Below the pieces are notes generated by a model, which searched no databases, was not told where the DNA came from, and worked only from the letters and a program-made list of their open reading frames with translations. Below, in pieces: positions 25,691-35,052 of a DNA stretch of 64,000 nucleotides. The translations under genes were made by a program, and so were the position numbers. How positions within the stretch are numbered: position 1 is the stretch's first letter; each line of letters opens with the position of its first letter. Source of the stretch: an uncultured Porphyromonadaceae bacterium (GTDB lineage: Bacteria > Bacteroidota > Bacteroidia > Bacteroidales > Muribaculaceae); assembly GCA_947573485.1 (NCBI GenBank), contig CANPGB010000001.1:62001-126000 (forward strand), given 5' to 3'.

Positions 25691-25721
25691 TTGCAAGTTT
25701 CGATTTTTCTACGTAACTTCG
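25691..25721 (+). promoter_or_regulatory. Probable promoter for the SemiSWEET gene
   Basis: TTG (25691-25693), a 20-base spacer and TAACTTCG (25714-25721) match the consensus with one mismatch in the -7 box. The start codon is 57 bases downstream. The T-run just before it (TGCGCTTTTTG) may also serve as the U tract of a weak GC-rich hairpin ending the OmpA transcript. Confidence 0.5.
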
Positions 25722-25778
25722 CACACTTTTCGCCTTTTATCAAGGCTATACATTATTAACTTAAAACTATACACAGAC

Positions 25779-26057
25779 ATGAACGACCTTTGGCTTACAA
25801 TATTCGGCTACAGCGCCAGCATCTGCATGATTCTCGGCTACCTGCCCCAGGCCATAGTAACTATCCGCACACGCGACACCGACGGCATTGCGCTGCCCAC
25901 CTTCTGCATGCTCGGTCTCGGCTCTATCCTTTTCGTTATCCAGGGCGCCATGCTCGAAAACTGGCCGCTGGTAATCACAAACGTAATCACCACTATCTGC
26001 TCGGTTATAATCTTCGGTATCAAGCTCTACAACGACAGCCGCAAGAAGCGCAAATGA
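25779..26057 (+). CDS. SemiSWEET/PQ-loop small membrane transporter
   Basis: The 92-residue protein has three TM segments and a PQ motif (GYLPQAIVTIRTRDTDGI) followed by LGSILFVIQG, the pattern of the bacterial SemiSWEET sugar transporters, which work as dimers in the inner membrane. Length is normal for the family. The upstream in-frame extension passes through the promoter and is rejected. The stop overlaps the next start (ATGA at 26054-26057), so the two are translationally coupled. Substrate is unknown (sugar expected). Confidence 0.85.
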   Translation: MNDLWLTIFGYSASICMILGYLPQAIVTIRTRDTDGIALPTFCMLGLGSILFVIQGAMLENWPLVITNVITTICSVIIFGIKLYNDSRKKRK

Positions 26058-26896
26058 GGCAGAAAAAGATTGTGGTCTGCCCTGCCGGCGGCCTTGCCAA
26101 CCGCATGCGCGCAATTGCCGCCGGCATAGCCCTCGGGCGCGACACCTCGCTCCCGGTGGAGATTATATGGGCCCGCGACCGCGGTCTCAACGCCCCCTAT
26201 GCCCTGCTCTTCTGCCCCGAACTTCTGCCGGTGCCTTTAGCCGAGCCTTCGGCGGCGGCATACCACCTGCGCTACGAGCCTGCGCGCAAGCGTAACCTCT
26301 ACCTGCCACGCTTCTTCGGGCCACGCTTCGCCATCGCCCACTACGATGAGCCGGGATTCGAGGAGCGCTATGTGGGCAATGCGGCGCTGCTGCGCTCCGA
26401 AGTCGAGGCTGCCGACGGCGACGTATATTTTTTCTCGGGGCTCGACTTCTATCCTTTTTCCGACGACGATTACCGCCGCCTCTTCAAGCCCTCGCCCGCT
26501 GTGGCAGGCCGCCTGACCGAGCTCGCCGAAGCTTGCCCGGGCTGCACCATAGGCCTCCACATACGCCGCACCGACAATGTCAACGCCATTGCCGCCAGCC
26601 CCCTGGCGCTCTTCACCGGCGCCATTGAAGCAGAACTCGCGACCGACGCTGCCGCACGCTTCTTTGTGGCCAGCGACGACGAGGCCACCAAAAACGAACT
26701 CGCCGCCCGCTTTCCCGGCAAGGTGTTTTTCAACACCGCACCTGCCCGCCGCGACACCCCCGGCGGCATAATAGATGCCATGGCAGAGCTACTCATGCTC
26801 TCGCGCATGAAGCGCATCTACGGCTCCTTTTTCAGCACTTTCTCCGACGCCGCCGCACGCTTAGGCCGCACCCCGCTCACTATTTGCAAACAATAG
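26054..26896 (+). CDS. Fucosyltransferase-like glycosyltransferase (HxRRxD type)
   Basis: The 280-residue protein begins MRQKKIVVCPAGGLANRMRA, where GGLANRM matches the N-terminal motif of GDP-fucose-using alpha-1,2/1,6-fucosyltransferases, and it contains GLHIRRTDN, the conserved donor-binding H-x-R-R-x-D motif of NodZ/FUT8 and related enzymes. A C-terminal GSFFSTFSDAAARLG segment also fits that superfamily. It probably transfers fucose (or a related GDP-sugar) to a cell-surface glycan or glycoprotein. GDP-fucose could come from gmd/fcl at 41748-43869. Acceptor unknown; start fixed by the ATGA overlap. Confidence 0.75.
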   Translation: MRQKKIVVCPAGGLANRMRAIAAGIALGRDTSLPVEIIWARDRGLNAPYALLFCPELLPVPLAEPSAAAYHLRYEPARKRNLYLPRFFGPRFAIAHYDEPGFEERYVGNAALLRSEVEAADGDVYFFSGLDFYPFSDDDYRRLFKPSPAVAGRLTELAEACPGCTIGLHIRRTDNVNAIAASPLALFTGAIEAELATDAAARFFVASDDEATKNELAARFPGKVFFNTAPARRDTPGGIIDAMAELLMLSRMKRIYGSFFSTFSDAAARLGRTPLTICKQ

Positions 26897-26920
26897 CTAA
26901 AGGCCACTCTTTGGTGTTGT

Positions 26921-26972
26921 GACATAGCGGAAAGCTATGTCGACCGTTGGTGATTACAGCCTCACCGAGGCT
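26921..26972 (+). other. Two adjacent perfect hairpins
   Basis: GACATAGC-GGAAA-GCTATGTC (26921-26941) is followed by AGCCTC-ACC-GAGGCT (26958-26972). No T tract follows either, so ordinary termination is not obvious. They lie between the fucosyltransferase-like gene and the DUF2723 gene and could be a terminator, an mRNA-stabilising structure or part of a small RNA. Confidence 0.5.
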
Positions 26973-27022
26973 CCCTTATGTTAATAAAACCTTAAGATAG
27001 CCGTCATACCGCTGAAAAAGAT

Positions 27023-27030
27023 TAATTTTG
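27023..27030 (+). promoter_or_regulatory. -7 box for the DUF2723 gene
   Basis: TAATTTTG matches TAnnTTTG exactly, 26 bases before the ATG at 27057. No TTG is found at the usual distance upstream. Confidence 0.5.
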
Positions 27031-27056
27031 TGCCTTAATAAGGCTCAAAATACACT

Positions 27057-30000
27057 ATGAAGAGATACAATATTGTCAATAATGCCATGGGCTGGCTCTG
27101 CTTTGTGATAGCGGCAGTCACCTATCTGCTCACAATCGAGCCCACTGCAAGCTTCTGGGACTGTCCCGAATTTATACTCCAGGGTGCGAAACTCGAAGTC
27201 GGTCACCCGCCGGGCAACCCTATCTTCATGCTCGCCGCCCGCTTCTTCATCACGCTTTTCGGCGGTTCGATGTCGACAGCTGCTTTGGCAGTGAACTCGA
27301 TGTCGGCGCTGCTGAGCGCGGGCACCATATTGCTTCTCTTCTGGTCTATCACCCACCTCGTACGCAAGCTCATAGTGCGCGACGATGCCACTGAGATAGG
27401 CTGGTGGAAAATGGCTCTCATCATGGGCGGCGGCCTCTGCGGCGCCCTCGCCTACACCTGGAGCGACACTTTCTGGTTCTCGGCTGTCGAGGGCGAGGTG
27501 TACGCTTTCTCGTCGTTCTGCACGGCACTCGTGGTGTGGCTGATGTTCAAGTGGGAGAACCGCGCCGATGAGCCCGGTTCCGACCGCTATCTTGTGCTTA
27601 TAGCCTATGTGATAGGCGTTTCGATTGCCGTTCACCTGCTCAACCTCCTCTGTATTCCCGCCCTCGGGCTTATCTACTACTACCGCCGCTACCGCAACAT
27701 CAACGCCGTGGGCTCGCTAATAGCCTTGGGCGTATCGTGCGTTATAGTCGGCGCTATCCTCTACGGTCTCGTGCCGGGATTCGTGCAGGTTGCACAGTGG
27801 TTTGAGCTCTTCTTCGTGAACACCTGCGGCATGGGCTACAACATGGGCGTGCTCATCTACGCCATAGCTCTCGTGGCAGTGTTTATCCTTACTATCCGCG
27901 GGCTCTACACTCACCCCGATAAGGGCAGCACACGCTTTATGGTGGTGCTCTCGGTGGCTCTCTCGGGTATGCCGTTCATCGGTCACTCGGTGGCTGTGGG
28001 CATAATAGTGATAGCTGCTCTCGCAATATATGTGTACGGCTTCTGCAAGAAGGTGCCCGCCCGCGCTTTTGCCCTCGGCATTATAAGCATATTCGTGATT
28101 TTCGTGGGTTATTCGTCGTATGCCCTGCTGCTCATCCGCGCCTCGGCAAACACCCCCATGAACCAGAACGCGCCCGACAACGTCTTTGCCCTCGCCTCTT
28201 ACCTCAACCGTGAGCAGTATGGCGACCGCCCGCTGTTCCGCGGCCCCGTGTTCGCCGAAACTTTTGAGGAAGAGGAATATCCCGAAGGTTCGGGCAACTT
28301 CTACATCCCCGTCGACGATTATGGCCGCCCCCGCACACGTGTGCTCGACGGCTATCTCCGCGACGAGAACGGCGGCGCCTTCAACAGCCCCTCGCGCTCC
28401 TATACCAAGGTTGTCAAGACAAACCCCGCCCAGCCCGACCAATATGTCAAGGAAATAGAGCGCCCCGACTACCGCACCATGCCCGACCTCGACATGCTCT
28501 TCACCCGCATTTACAGCAACGAGCCTTCGGGCCAGCATGTTGCAGGCTACAAATCATGGGCCGGATATGTTAATGAAGACCTTATAAACATACCGTCGTC
28601 GGTGCGCGCCAAGTGGGCTCAGCAGGGTTTCGCTCCCAAATACGAGGTGATGCCCTACCTCTCGCACCTCACGCCCGCTACAACCAACATCGACTCAGCA
28701 ACAGGCGAGGAGCTGCTCCAGACGCCCGTGTGGAAGCCCGGTTTTGACGTCAACCTCCGCTACTTCGTCAACTACCAGCTCAACCACATGTACTGGCGCT
28801 ACTTCATGTGGAACTTCGCCGGCCGCCAGAACGACCTCCAGGGCAACGGCGAGCCTCACCTCGGCAACTGGATTTCGGGAATACCCCTGATTGACGACGC
28901 CCGCCTCGGCGACCAGTCGCTGCTGCCCGACGAGTTCGGCAAGGGCAACAAGGGCCACAACGTGTTCTACATGCTGCCCCTCCTGCTCGGCCTCATAGGC
29001 CTGCTCTACCAGGCTCTTTACAACCACCGCGAGAACCCCATGCGCGGCATACAGCAGTTCTGGGTGGTGTTCTTCCTATTCTTCATGACAGGCATTGCCA
29101 TTGTGCTCTACCTCAACCAGACACCGGGCCAGCCGCGCGAGCGCGACTATGCTTTCGCAGGCTCGTTCTACGCCTTTGCAATGTGGATTGGCATGGGAGT
29201 GCCCGCCATAGGTGTGATGCTGCGCAACTGGCTTGCTCCCAGGGAGAAAAAGACCGTCGACGGCGTTGAGACCGTTGTTGAGAAGCCCTCACGCAACCTC
29301 GACATCACCACTGCTGCCATTGCCTGCGTCATTGGCGTGGCAGTACCCCTGCAAATGGTATCGCAGACCTGGGACGACCACGACCGCTCGGGCCGCTACA
29401 CAACGCGCGACTTCGGCTTCGACTACCTCAGCTCGCTCGACCCCAACGCCATAATCTTCACCAACGGCGACAACGACACCTTCCCCCTCTGGTATGCCCA
29501 GGAAGTGGAAGGCTTCCGCCCCGACGTGCGCGTGGTGAACCTCTCCTACCTCACCACCGACTGGTATGCGCAGCAGATGCAGCATCCTACCTCGGGTGCC
29601 GAGGCCGTGCCCATGTGGGCCACTCCCGCCGACTACGCCTACGAGCGCCTCGCCTACAACTTCATAGTGCCGCGCGACCGCGCCCTCACCGACGCCCGTA
29701 CCGCACTCGAGAGCCTCTATAAGTCGGACGCCCGCACCTACGGCGCGCCCTTCCTGCTCACGCCCAACGTTTACATGCCCGTCGACGAGGCTACCGCCAT
29801 GGCACGCTACTCCTCGGGCAACGCCGAGGTCGACAGCACCATGCTCAAGCCCTTCCTCACCGACGTCAGCACCGACCTCTCGCGTCTCGGCTCAGGCCTC
29901 AACCAGAGCAAGGTGCTCTCGCTCGACATGGTGGCCAACTCTGTGACCGACGGTTGGAAACGTCCGGCATACTTCGCCACCACAGTGCCCTCGTCATACT

Positions 30001-30917
30001 ACCTCGGCCTCACGCCCTTCCTCTCCTCCACCGGCCTTGCCTACGAGGTGACACCGTTCGCCGATGCCGACTACAACCCCACCGCTCAGAAAGCCTACCG
30101 CAACATTGTGGGCGAATACCGCTGGGGCGGCCTTGAGAAACCGGGCGCCGAGAAGCTCTACCTGGATGAGACCGTGCGCCGCATGGCATCGTCGATACGC
30201 TCGGGTGTGTACACCGTTGTTGAGAACCTGCTCCAGGCTCCCGACGTGCCCGCCACTGCTGAATCGCAGCAGACAGCTACCGCCAACGGCCTCGAAGCGC
30301 CCGCCACCCAGGCCGATATGGCTCGCCAGCTCCTCAACCTGCTCGACACCAATATGCCCGCATCGGTAGTGGGCTACGACGGTATGCTCGGCCTCTACTT
30401 CGCACGCACATACCTCGACCTCTACATGGAATATGGCCGCCCGGCCGACCTCGAGGCCGCCAACGCCATAATCGACGGCGAGGCAGAGCGCTACGCACAG
30501 CTCGTGCGCTACGCATCGACCCTCACTCCCGCCGACCTCGCTGCTCTCGGACGCTCGGAGACATACGCCCTCCAGTACCTCGGCGAAGCCGTGGCCCTGA
30601 AGAACCGTGCCGACATCCTCGCCGCCGACCCCGCCATTCTCACCGACCCCGAGCGTGCCGCCGACCTTAACCTGCTGCGCGCCATGTCGCTTGAGACAGA
30701 CCTCCACGTGGCTCCCATAGTCTTCATTCAGGGCTACGACGCCGAGACTCTCTCGGCAGAGATGCCTTCGTTCTCGGGCTCGCAGCAGACAATTATCCGC
30801 GCGGCAATCGACCTCCTCGACCTCAACCGCCGTGCCGGAGTCTCGCCCTCGGCCTACGCCAACGACATCATGCAGCGCCACGGCTTCACCGCAGGCCAGT
30901 GGAACGCACTGCTGTAA
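27057..30917 (+). CDS. DUF2723 / GT117-type multi-pass membrane glycosyltransferase
   Basis: The 1286-residue protein opens with the DUF2723 pattern: YLLTIEPTASFWDCPEFI, then GHPPGNPIFMLAARF, where the acidic residue and the HPPG loop recall GT-C protein O-mannosyltransferases. Around 12 TM helices span roughly residues 10-360 and 640-770. A long periplasmic part contains NGDNDTFPLWYAQEVEG and C-terminal TPR-like helices. Homologues (TMEM260 family, GT117) O-mannosylate proteins in eukaryotes; in Bacteroidetes a role in protein or surface glycosylation is inferred. Located between the fucosyltransferase-like gene and a polysaccharide deacetylase, which supports an envelope-glycan role. Confidence 0.88.
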   Translation: MKRYNIVNNAMGWLCFVIAAVTYLLTIEPTASFWDCPEFILQGAKLEVGHPPGNPIFMLAARFFITLFGGSMSTAALAVNSMSALLSAGTILLLFWSITHLVRKLIVRDDATEIGWWKMALIMGGGLCGALAYTWSDTFWFSAVEGEVYAFSSFCTALVVWLMFKWENRADEPGSDRYLVLIAYVIGVSIAVHLLNLLCIPALGLIYYYRRYRNINAVGSLIALGVSCVIVGAILYGLVPGFVQVAQWFELFFVNTCGMGYNMGVLIYAIALVAVFILTIRGLYTHPDKGSTRFMVVLSVALSGMPFIGHSVAVGIIVIAALAIYVYGFCKKVPARAFALGIISIFVIFVGYSSYALLLIRASANTPMNQNAPDNVFALASYLNREQYGDRPLFRGPVFAETFEEEEYPEGSGNFYIPVDDYGRPRTRVLDGYLRDENGGAFNSPSRSYTKVVKTNPAQPDQYVKEIERPDYRTMPDLDMLFTRIYSNEPSGQHVAGYKSWAGYVNEDLINIPSSVRAKWAQQGFAPKYEVMPYLSHLTPATTNIDSATGEELLQTPVWKPGFDVNLRYFVNYQLNHMYWRYFMWNFAGRQNDLQGNGEPHLGNWISGIPLIDDARLGDQSLLPDEFGKGNKGHNVFYMLPLLLGLIGLLYQALYNHRENPMRGIQQFWVVFFLFFMTGIAIVLYLNQTPGQPRERDYAFAGSFYAFAMWIGMGVPAIGVMLRNWLAPREKKTVDGVETVVEKPSRNLDITTAAIACVIGVAVPLQMVSQTWDDHDRSGRYTTRDFGFDYLSSLDPNAIIFTNGDNDTFPLWYAQEVEGFRPDVRVVNLSYLTTDWYAQQMQHPTSGAEAVPMWATPADYAYERLAYNFIVPRDRALTDARTALESLYKSDARTYGAPFLLTPNVYMPVDEATAMARYSSGNAEVDSTMLKPFLTDVSTDLSRLGSGLNQSKVLSLDMVANSVTDGWKRPAYFATTVPSSYYLGLTPFLSSTGLAYEVTPFADADYNPTAQKAYRNIVGEYRWGGLEKPGAEKLYLDETVRRMASSIRSGVYTVVENLLQAPDVPATAESQQTATANGLEAPATQADMARQLLNLLDTNMPASVVGYDGMLGLYFARTYLDLYMEYGRPADLEAANAIIDGEAERYAQLVRYASTLTPADLAALGRSETYALQYLGEAVALKNRADILAADPAILTDPERAADLNLLRAMSLETDLHVAPIVFIQGYDAETLSAEMPSFSGSQQTIIRAAIDLLDLNRRAGVSPSAYANDIMQRHGFTAGQWNALL

Positions 30918-30938
30918 CCTTGCCACACACGTTCCAAG

Positions 30939-31565
30939 ATGTTCATCGAACAGCCACCGCTCCTCTACCGCCTCCTTTTCCCCGAGGCCCTCTGGCGCAT
31001 AAAGCGCCGGAGCGGGCGGCCTACGGTGTACCTCACCTTTGACGACGGCCCCATACCCGAAGAGACCCCGTGGGTGCTCGATACCCTCGACCGCTATGGC
31101 GTGAAGGCCACGTTCTTCATGGTGGGCGACAACGTGCGCCGCAACCCCGACCTTATGGCCGAGGTTGTGCGACGCGGGCACTCGGTGGGCAACCACACCA
31201 TGCACCACCTGCAGGGCATGAAAGTGAGGGCTCACCGCTACCTGCGCGACGTTGCCGAAGCCGCCTCTCTTATCGACTCGCCACTGTTCCGGCCGCCTCA
31301 CGGGCTGCTGCGCTGGAAGCAGGCGGCGGCGCTCAAGGAGCACTTCAACATTGTGATGTACGACCTCGTAACGCGCGACTACTCCAAGAAACTCACCGGC
31401 GAGCAGGTGCTCGAAAATGTGAAACGCTACGCCCGCGACGGCTCTATTATAGTTTTCCACGACTCAATAAAGGCCTCGGCTAACATGCGCTATGCCATGC
31501 CGCGGGCAATAGAGTGGCTGCAGGAGCAAGGATATGACATCCAGCCCATACCGATGTTCACATAA
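30939..31565 (+). CDS. Polysaccharide deacetylase (NodB homology, CE4)
   Basis: The 208-residue protein consists of one NodB domain. The motifs are in order: motif 1 TFDDGP with the catalytic base Asp, motif 2 HSVGNHTMHH (zinc-binding His), motif 3 RPPHG, motif 4 near YDLVTRDYSKK and motif 5 IVFHDS. It removes acetyl groups from N-acetylglucosamine residues of peptidoglycan or another polysaccharide, using a divalent metal. No signal peptide is evident. It follows the GT117 gene by 21 bases and overlaps queG by 32 bases, so it is probably in the same transcript. Confidence 0.92.
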   Translation: MFIEQPPLLYRLLFPEALWRIKRRSGRPTVYLTFDDGPIPEETPWVLDTLDRYGVKATFFMVGDNVRRNPDLMAEVVRRGHSVGNHTMHHLQGMKVRAHRYLRDVAEAASLIDSPLFRPPHGLLRWKQAAALKEHFNIVMYDLVTRDYSKKLTGEQVLENVKRYARDGSIIVFHDSIKASANMRYAMPRAIEWLQEQGYDIQPIPMFT

Positions 31566-32469
31566 GGAGGAGCTGCGCGAGCTGTGTCTCAGCTCGGGAG
31601 CATGCGCCTGCGGCTTCGCGCGCGCCGAGGCCCTGCCCCGCGAGGCCATAGACCGCTATGACCGCTGGATCGCCTCCGGGCATCATGCCTCTATGGATTA
31701 CATGGAGCGCTACGGCGAGCTCCGCGCCGACCCGCGTCTCCTGCTCGAAGGCGCCCGCACCATTATATCGCTCGCCTTCGCCTACAGCACGCCGGGTCTG
31801 CCCCGCTCTCCCCTCTTCGCAGACTATGCCCTCGGCGATGACTATCACGAGGTGCTCCGCTCGCGGCTTACTGCGGTAGCTGAGAAGCTCGAGGAACTAT
31901 CGCCGGGCACCCGTATATGCGTCGACACTGCGCCACTGCGCGAGCGTTTCTGGGCCACGCGCGCGGGTATCGGTTTCATAGGGCTCAACAACCATCTTAT
32001 AATCCCCGGCATAGGCTCCAAAGTTTTCTTAGCTGAAATACTATGGACTGGCGAGGTGGAGCCCGACGAGTCGCTCGAAAGAGCCTCCTGCGAAGGCTGC
32101 GGTGCCTGCGTCAAAGCCTGCCCGCACGGAGCCCTCGATGGCACGGGAGCCCTCGATGCCGCCCGCTGCCTCTCGTTCCTCACCATAGAGAACCGTGGCG
32201 AGCTGCCGGTCACACTCCCCGCCCGCATCTACGGCTGCGACATATGTCAGGACGTGTGCCCGCACAACCGCGACACACGCCCCCTAAGTATCTTAAAGGA
32301 ATTTGAGCCCCGCCCCACACTGCTGAGCCTCGATGCCGCTCAGATTGCCGCTATGAGCCATGAGCAATTCTCCACCACCTTCAGGCGCTCGGCCATAAAA
32401 CGGGCCAAGCTCGCAGGGCTCAGGCGCAACGCCCTCGCCGCATTGGCGGCTCACTCGGGCAAAGAGTAA
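31534..32469 (+). CDS. queG: Epoxyqueuosine reductase
   Basis: The 311-residue protein carries out the last step of queuosine synthesis in tRNA, reducing epoxyqueuosine with cobalamin and two [4Fe-4S] clusters. The cluster motifs are CEGCGACVKACPHGAL and CDICQDVCPHN; the cobalamin region includes CVDTAPLRERFWATRAGIGF. The length is slightly shorter than QueG of enterobacteria, as it lacks the C-terminal HEAT repeats. The start at 31534 overlaps the deacetylase. Its 3' end overlaps the GH16 gene by 19 bases on the opposite strand. Confidence 0.94.
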   Translation: MTSSPYRCSHKEELRELCLSSGACACGFARAEALPREAIDRYDRWIASGHHASMDYMERYGELRADPRLLLEGARTIISLAFAYSTPGLPRSPLFADYALGDDYHEVLRSRLTAVAEKLEELSPGTRICVDTAPLRERFWATRAGIGFIGLNNHLIIPGIGSKVFLAEILWTGEVEPDESLERASCEGCGACVKACPHGALDGTGALDAARCLSFLTIENRGELPVTLPARIYGCDICQDVCPHNRDTRPLSILKEFEPRPTLLSLDAAQIAAMSHEQFSTTFRRSAIKRAKLAGLRRNALAALAAHSGKE

Positions 32470-33245
32470 CGCACCCAGTCAACCTCCATTTGCACAGGCA
32501 GGTCGGCAGGGTCGACCTCGCCCACCCACTTGCCGCCGAGCTGCATGTCGATGAGCAGATATTGAGCTATAGTGAAGGGGAACTGCACGGCCGCGTCGAC
32601 ACCCTCAACGCGCGGATACTCGTTGGTAATCACGCCGTTGATGTGGAAAACAATTTTGTCGGGCAGCATATCCACACCGTATACGTTCCACTCATCGGGC
32701 TTTACCGGGGCAAATACCGAGGCCTTGGGATTAGTAGTATTCTTCTCCTTGACGGTATATGTGCTGTGCACGGTCTGGTAAACGCCTTCATCGTAATTCA
32801 GGCGCTCCATAATATCTATTTCACCGCCCGCCGGCCAGGGATATCGGCGCGGGCGGAAAGGCAGCAGCCATATGGCTGGCCAGGCACCGCGCGCGCCTTG
32901 CAGTCTTGCCCGCACCTCGAAACGCCCGGGGGCGAAAGACTTCTTGTTGTAGGTATATATGCCACCGGTGAGGTAAGGCGAGGGGTCGGCCACGGTATCG
33001 GGATTGACAATACCGCGGAGCACGAGCACTCCGTCGCGCAGTTCAAAGAGCGCGGGGTCGTCGCTCATAGTGTTGGCCCAGTCGGGAGCGCGCCGCTCGC
33101 ACTTGCTCCACACCTTGCTGTCGAGCTCTATGCCCTCAAACTCATCTTGCCATGCAAGTACCCACTTATCGCGCGAGATTTCCTCCGCAAAGGCCGCTGC
33201 CGCCAAAAGACCGAGGGCTATAATGCAAAAAACCGCTCTTTTCAT
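32451..33245 (-). CDS. Glycoside hydrolase family 16 (endo-beta-glucanase-like)
   Basis: The 264-residue secreted enzyme has a signal peptide (MKRAVFCIIALGLLAAAAF, cleavage about residue 20). The catalytic motif GEIDIMERL (ExDxxE) carries nucleophile and acid/base Glu. WQDEF at the start, FEVRARLQGARGAWPAIWL and EWNVYGVDML are typical of GH16 laminarinases and lichenases. It cleaves beta-1,3 or beta-1,3-1,4 glucans; the precise subfamily is not determinable by eye. It is translated 6 bases after the PH-like gene and overlaps queG convergently. Confidence 0.92.
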   Translation of the reverse strand: MKRAVFCIIALGLLAAAAFAEEISRDKWVLAWQDEFEGIELDSKVWSKCERRAPDWANTMSDDPALFELRDGVLVLRGIVNPDTVADPSPYLTGGIYTYNKKSFAPGRFEVRARLQGARGAWPAIWLLPFRPRRYPWPAGGEIDIMERLNYDEGVYQTVHSTYTVKEKNTTNPKASVFAPVKPDEWNVYGVDMLPDKIVFHINGVITNEYPRVEGVDAAVQFPFTIAQYLLIDMQLGGKWVGEVDPADLPVQMEVDWVRYSLPE

Positions 33246-33251
33246 AACCTG

Positions 33252-33722
33252 TCAGCTTATATGCCTGCTGATAAACTCCACAATCTCACGGGGATTCTCG
33301 CATCCGAGAACGTACTTCTTGCCGTCTTTAAGCGTGACGAGAAAGCAATCGGAAGCCTTGCCGTAATAGGCGAAATATTTACCGATTGACGGCTCTTTGA
33401 ACCAGCCGTAGTACCCAAACCAACCGCCGCTGCCGCAAATGCGCATCTCGGCCATTGTGGGCGGGCACAGCTCGACCGACGCAATCCCGCTCAATGGTAT
33501 CGACTTGATTTTCAGCGGTCTGTTGATATTCAGTTCACGGTCCGTAACCGATATCGAGATCGGCATGAAGAACAGCGCCGTCACACACAGAAAGATAAGT
33601 GCCGCCGCCACTGCATATTTGGCTATCGCACCCTCGGCGAATTTCAATGCCACAAGGAGCACCACCAGCCCTACAGCCGTGGTCACGGTGCACCAGGTAC
33701 TCAGTCTTACCTTTTTCTTCAT
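33252..33722 (-). CDS. Two-TM protein with a bacterial PH-like domain
   Basis: The 156-residue protein has a basic N-terminus, two hydrophobic segments (about 10-27 and 34-53), and then a cytosolic or membrane-proximal beta domain with ISVTDRELNI, the signature GGWFGYYGWF and a Gly/Tyr-rich loop FAYYGKAS, ending in a helix EIVEFISRHI. This order is seen in bacterial PH-domain membrane proteins of unknown role. The gene is cotranscribed with GH16 (6-base gap). Function not known. Confidence 0.7.
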   Translation of the reverse strand: MKKKVRLSTWCTVTTAVGLVVLLVALKFAEGAIAKYAVAAALIFLCVTALFFMPISISVTDRELNINRPLKIKSIPLSGIASVELCPPTMAEMRICGSGGWFGYYGWFKEPSIGKYFAYYGKASDCFLVTLKDGKKYVLGCENPREIVEFISRHIS

Positions 33723-33784
33723 AGATTTTCCGATTTAAAGCTTAATATTCCAATGGATTGCGAGAGGCAAACCCTCGCCAAGTG

Positions 33785-33792
33785 CAAATATA
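33785..33792 (-). promoter_or_regulatory. -7 box upstream of the PH-like/GH16 genes
   Basis: TATATTTG on the minus strand (33792-33785) matches TAnnTTTG. No TTG is present at the proper spacing. It lies 63 bases upstream of the ATG at 33722. Confidence 0.4.
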
Positions 33793-33913
33793 GAAATAAT
33801 ATTTGAGATTGGGAATCTGGCAGGTAAAAATATCGGAGCGGTAGTAAAACTAATTGTATCCTTTAGCAAATACTACAGAAAAGACTGGTGCCAATAATAA
33901 AGAACACCTGATT

Positions 33914-34906
33914 TCATGTTCTGATGTCAAGTGCCTCTATAAGTTTTTCCTCAGAGGGCAAAACAAGTTTATATTTAGATGCAAATATTTGGCGAGCCTC
34001 GTTCAATACACTATACTTCACAAGCGTTTCATCTTTGTCTTTACAGAGTATTATTCCTATAGTCGGGTTGTCATCAGGCTGACGTTTGAGGTCATCAAAC
34101 ATTCTAACGTACATTTCCATTTGCCCTATGTCTTGGTGTGTCAGCCTATCAGTTTTAAGGTCAATAAGGACAAAGCATTTTAGTAAATAATTGTAAAACA
34201 CCAAATCCACATAGAAATGCATGGTTTCGGTACTTATGCGCATTTGACGTCCGACAAACGAAAATCCGTTGCCAAGTTCAAGCAAAAATTGTTCGATGTT
34301 ATCAATTATGGCAGACTCCAATTCGCTTTCCATAAATTTACCGTCACCCTTAATTCCGAGAAATTCCATCACATAAGGGTCTTTAACAATGTCGTGCTGC
34401 GCTAACGGTTCTTTATGTCCGGTCAAAGACGATTGCGAGATAAGACGGTGAAAAGAGTCTGTTTTCAGATTACGTTCCAACGTGCGCACGCTCCAATTGT
34501 GCTTCGATGATTCGGAAATGTAGTATTGGCGTTCCCGTTCATCGTCACATCTCATTATCAGACGGATATGTGACCAGCTTAAAAGGCTACACAGTGTGTA
34601 ACTTTTTTCTTCGTCAGGATAGGTAAGATAAAAACGACGAAAGTTTTTGAGATTGGCAACGGATAGCCCGTCACCAAAATCAACAGCAAGAGATTGAGCC
34701 AATCGCTTAATCAGATGCGAGCCATATTCTGCGCGGTAGTTGCCTTTCTGCTCTTGTTCAACAATGCGTTTACCAATTTGCCAATATGTTTGCGACATAA
34801 TGGAATTGACAGCCAGATAGGCACGACTGCGTGCCTGTAAAAGCAATTCTTTTATCTCGGCGTAGAATTGTGACTCTTGCATGTTGGTCGTCAGCTCTGT
34901 TCCCAT
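33914..34906 (-). CDS. DUF1016 / YhcG-family PD-(D/E)XK nuclease
   Basis: The 330-residue protein has an N-terminal DUF1016 helical domain (FYAEIKELLLQARSRAYLAV, WQIGKRIVE, GLSVANLKNFRRFY) and a C-terminal PDDEXK-like domain (FSFVGRQMRI, FYVDLVFYN, VLIDLKTDRL: D and D-x-K). YhcG relatives are frequent in restriction and other defence or mobile contexts. Base composition is clearly lower in GC than the genes around it, and the intergenic DNA on both sides is AT-rich (about 190 and 190 bases without other genes). A tRNA-Leu gene lies 190 bases upstream, so acquisition near a tRNA is likely. Function as defence nuclease is inference. Confidence 0.9.
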   Translation of the reverse strand: MGTELTTNMQESQFYAEIKELLLQARSRAYLAVNSIMSQTYWQIGKRIVEQEQKGNYRAEYGSHLIKRLAQSLAVDFGDGLSVANLKNFRRFYLTYPDEEKSYTLCSLLSWSHIRLIMRCDDERERQYYISESSKHNWSVRTLERNLKTDSFHRLISQSSLTGHKEPLAQHDIVKDPYVMEFLGIKGDGKFMESELESAIIDNIEQFLLELGNGFSFVGRQMRISTETMHFYVDLVFYNYLLKCFVLIDLKTDRLTHQDIGQMEMYVRMFDDLKRQPDDNPTIGIILCKDKDETLVKYSVLNEARQIFASKYKLVLPSEEKLIEALDIRT

Positions 34907-35052
34907 ATTGCAAAGTTACAAATATTCTTCAGATAATAAGGTATTTGAGCCGAAGAAATCCGATAAATTCTCAGGCAAACGAATAGACCATAAAATAGCT
35001 AACCTGTCACTATCGGTTTGCCTTTATTTAGCCAAGTAATACACCTCAAACC

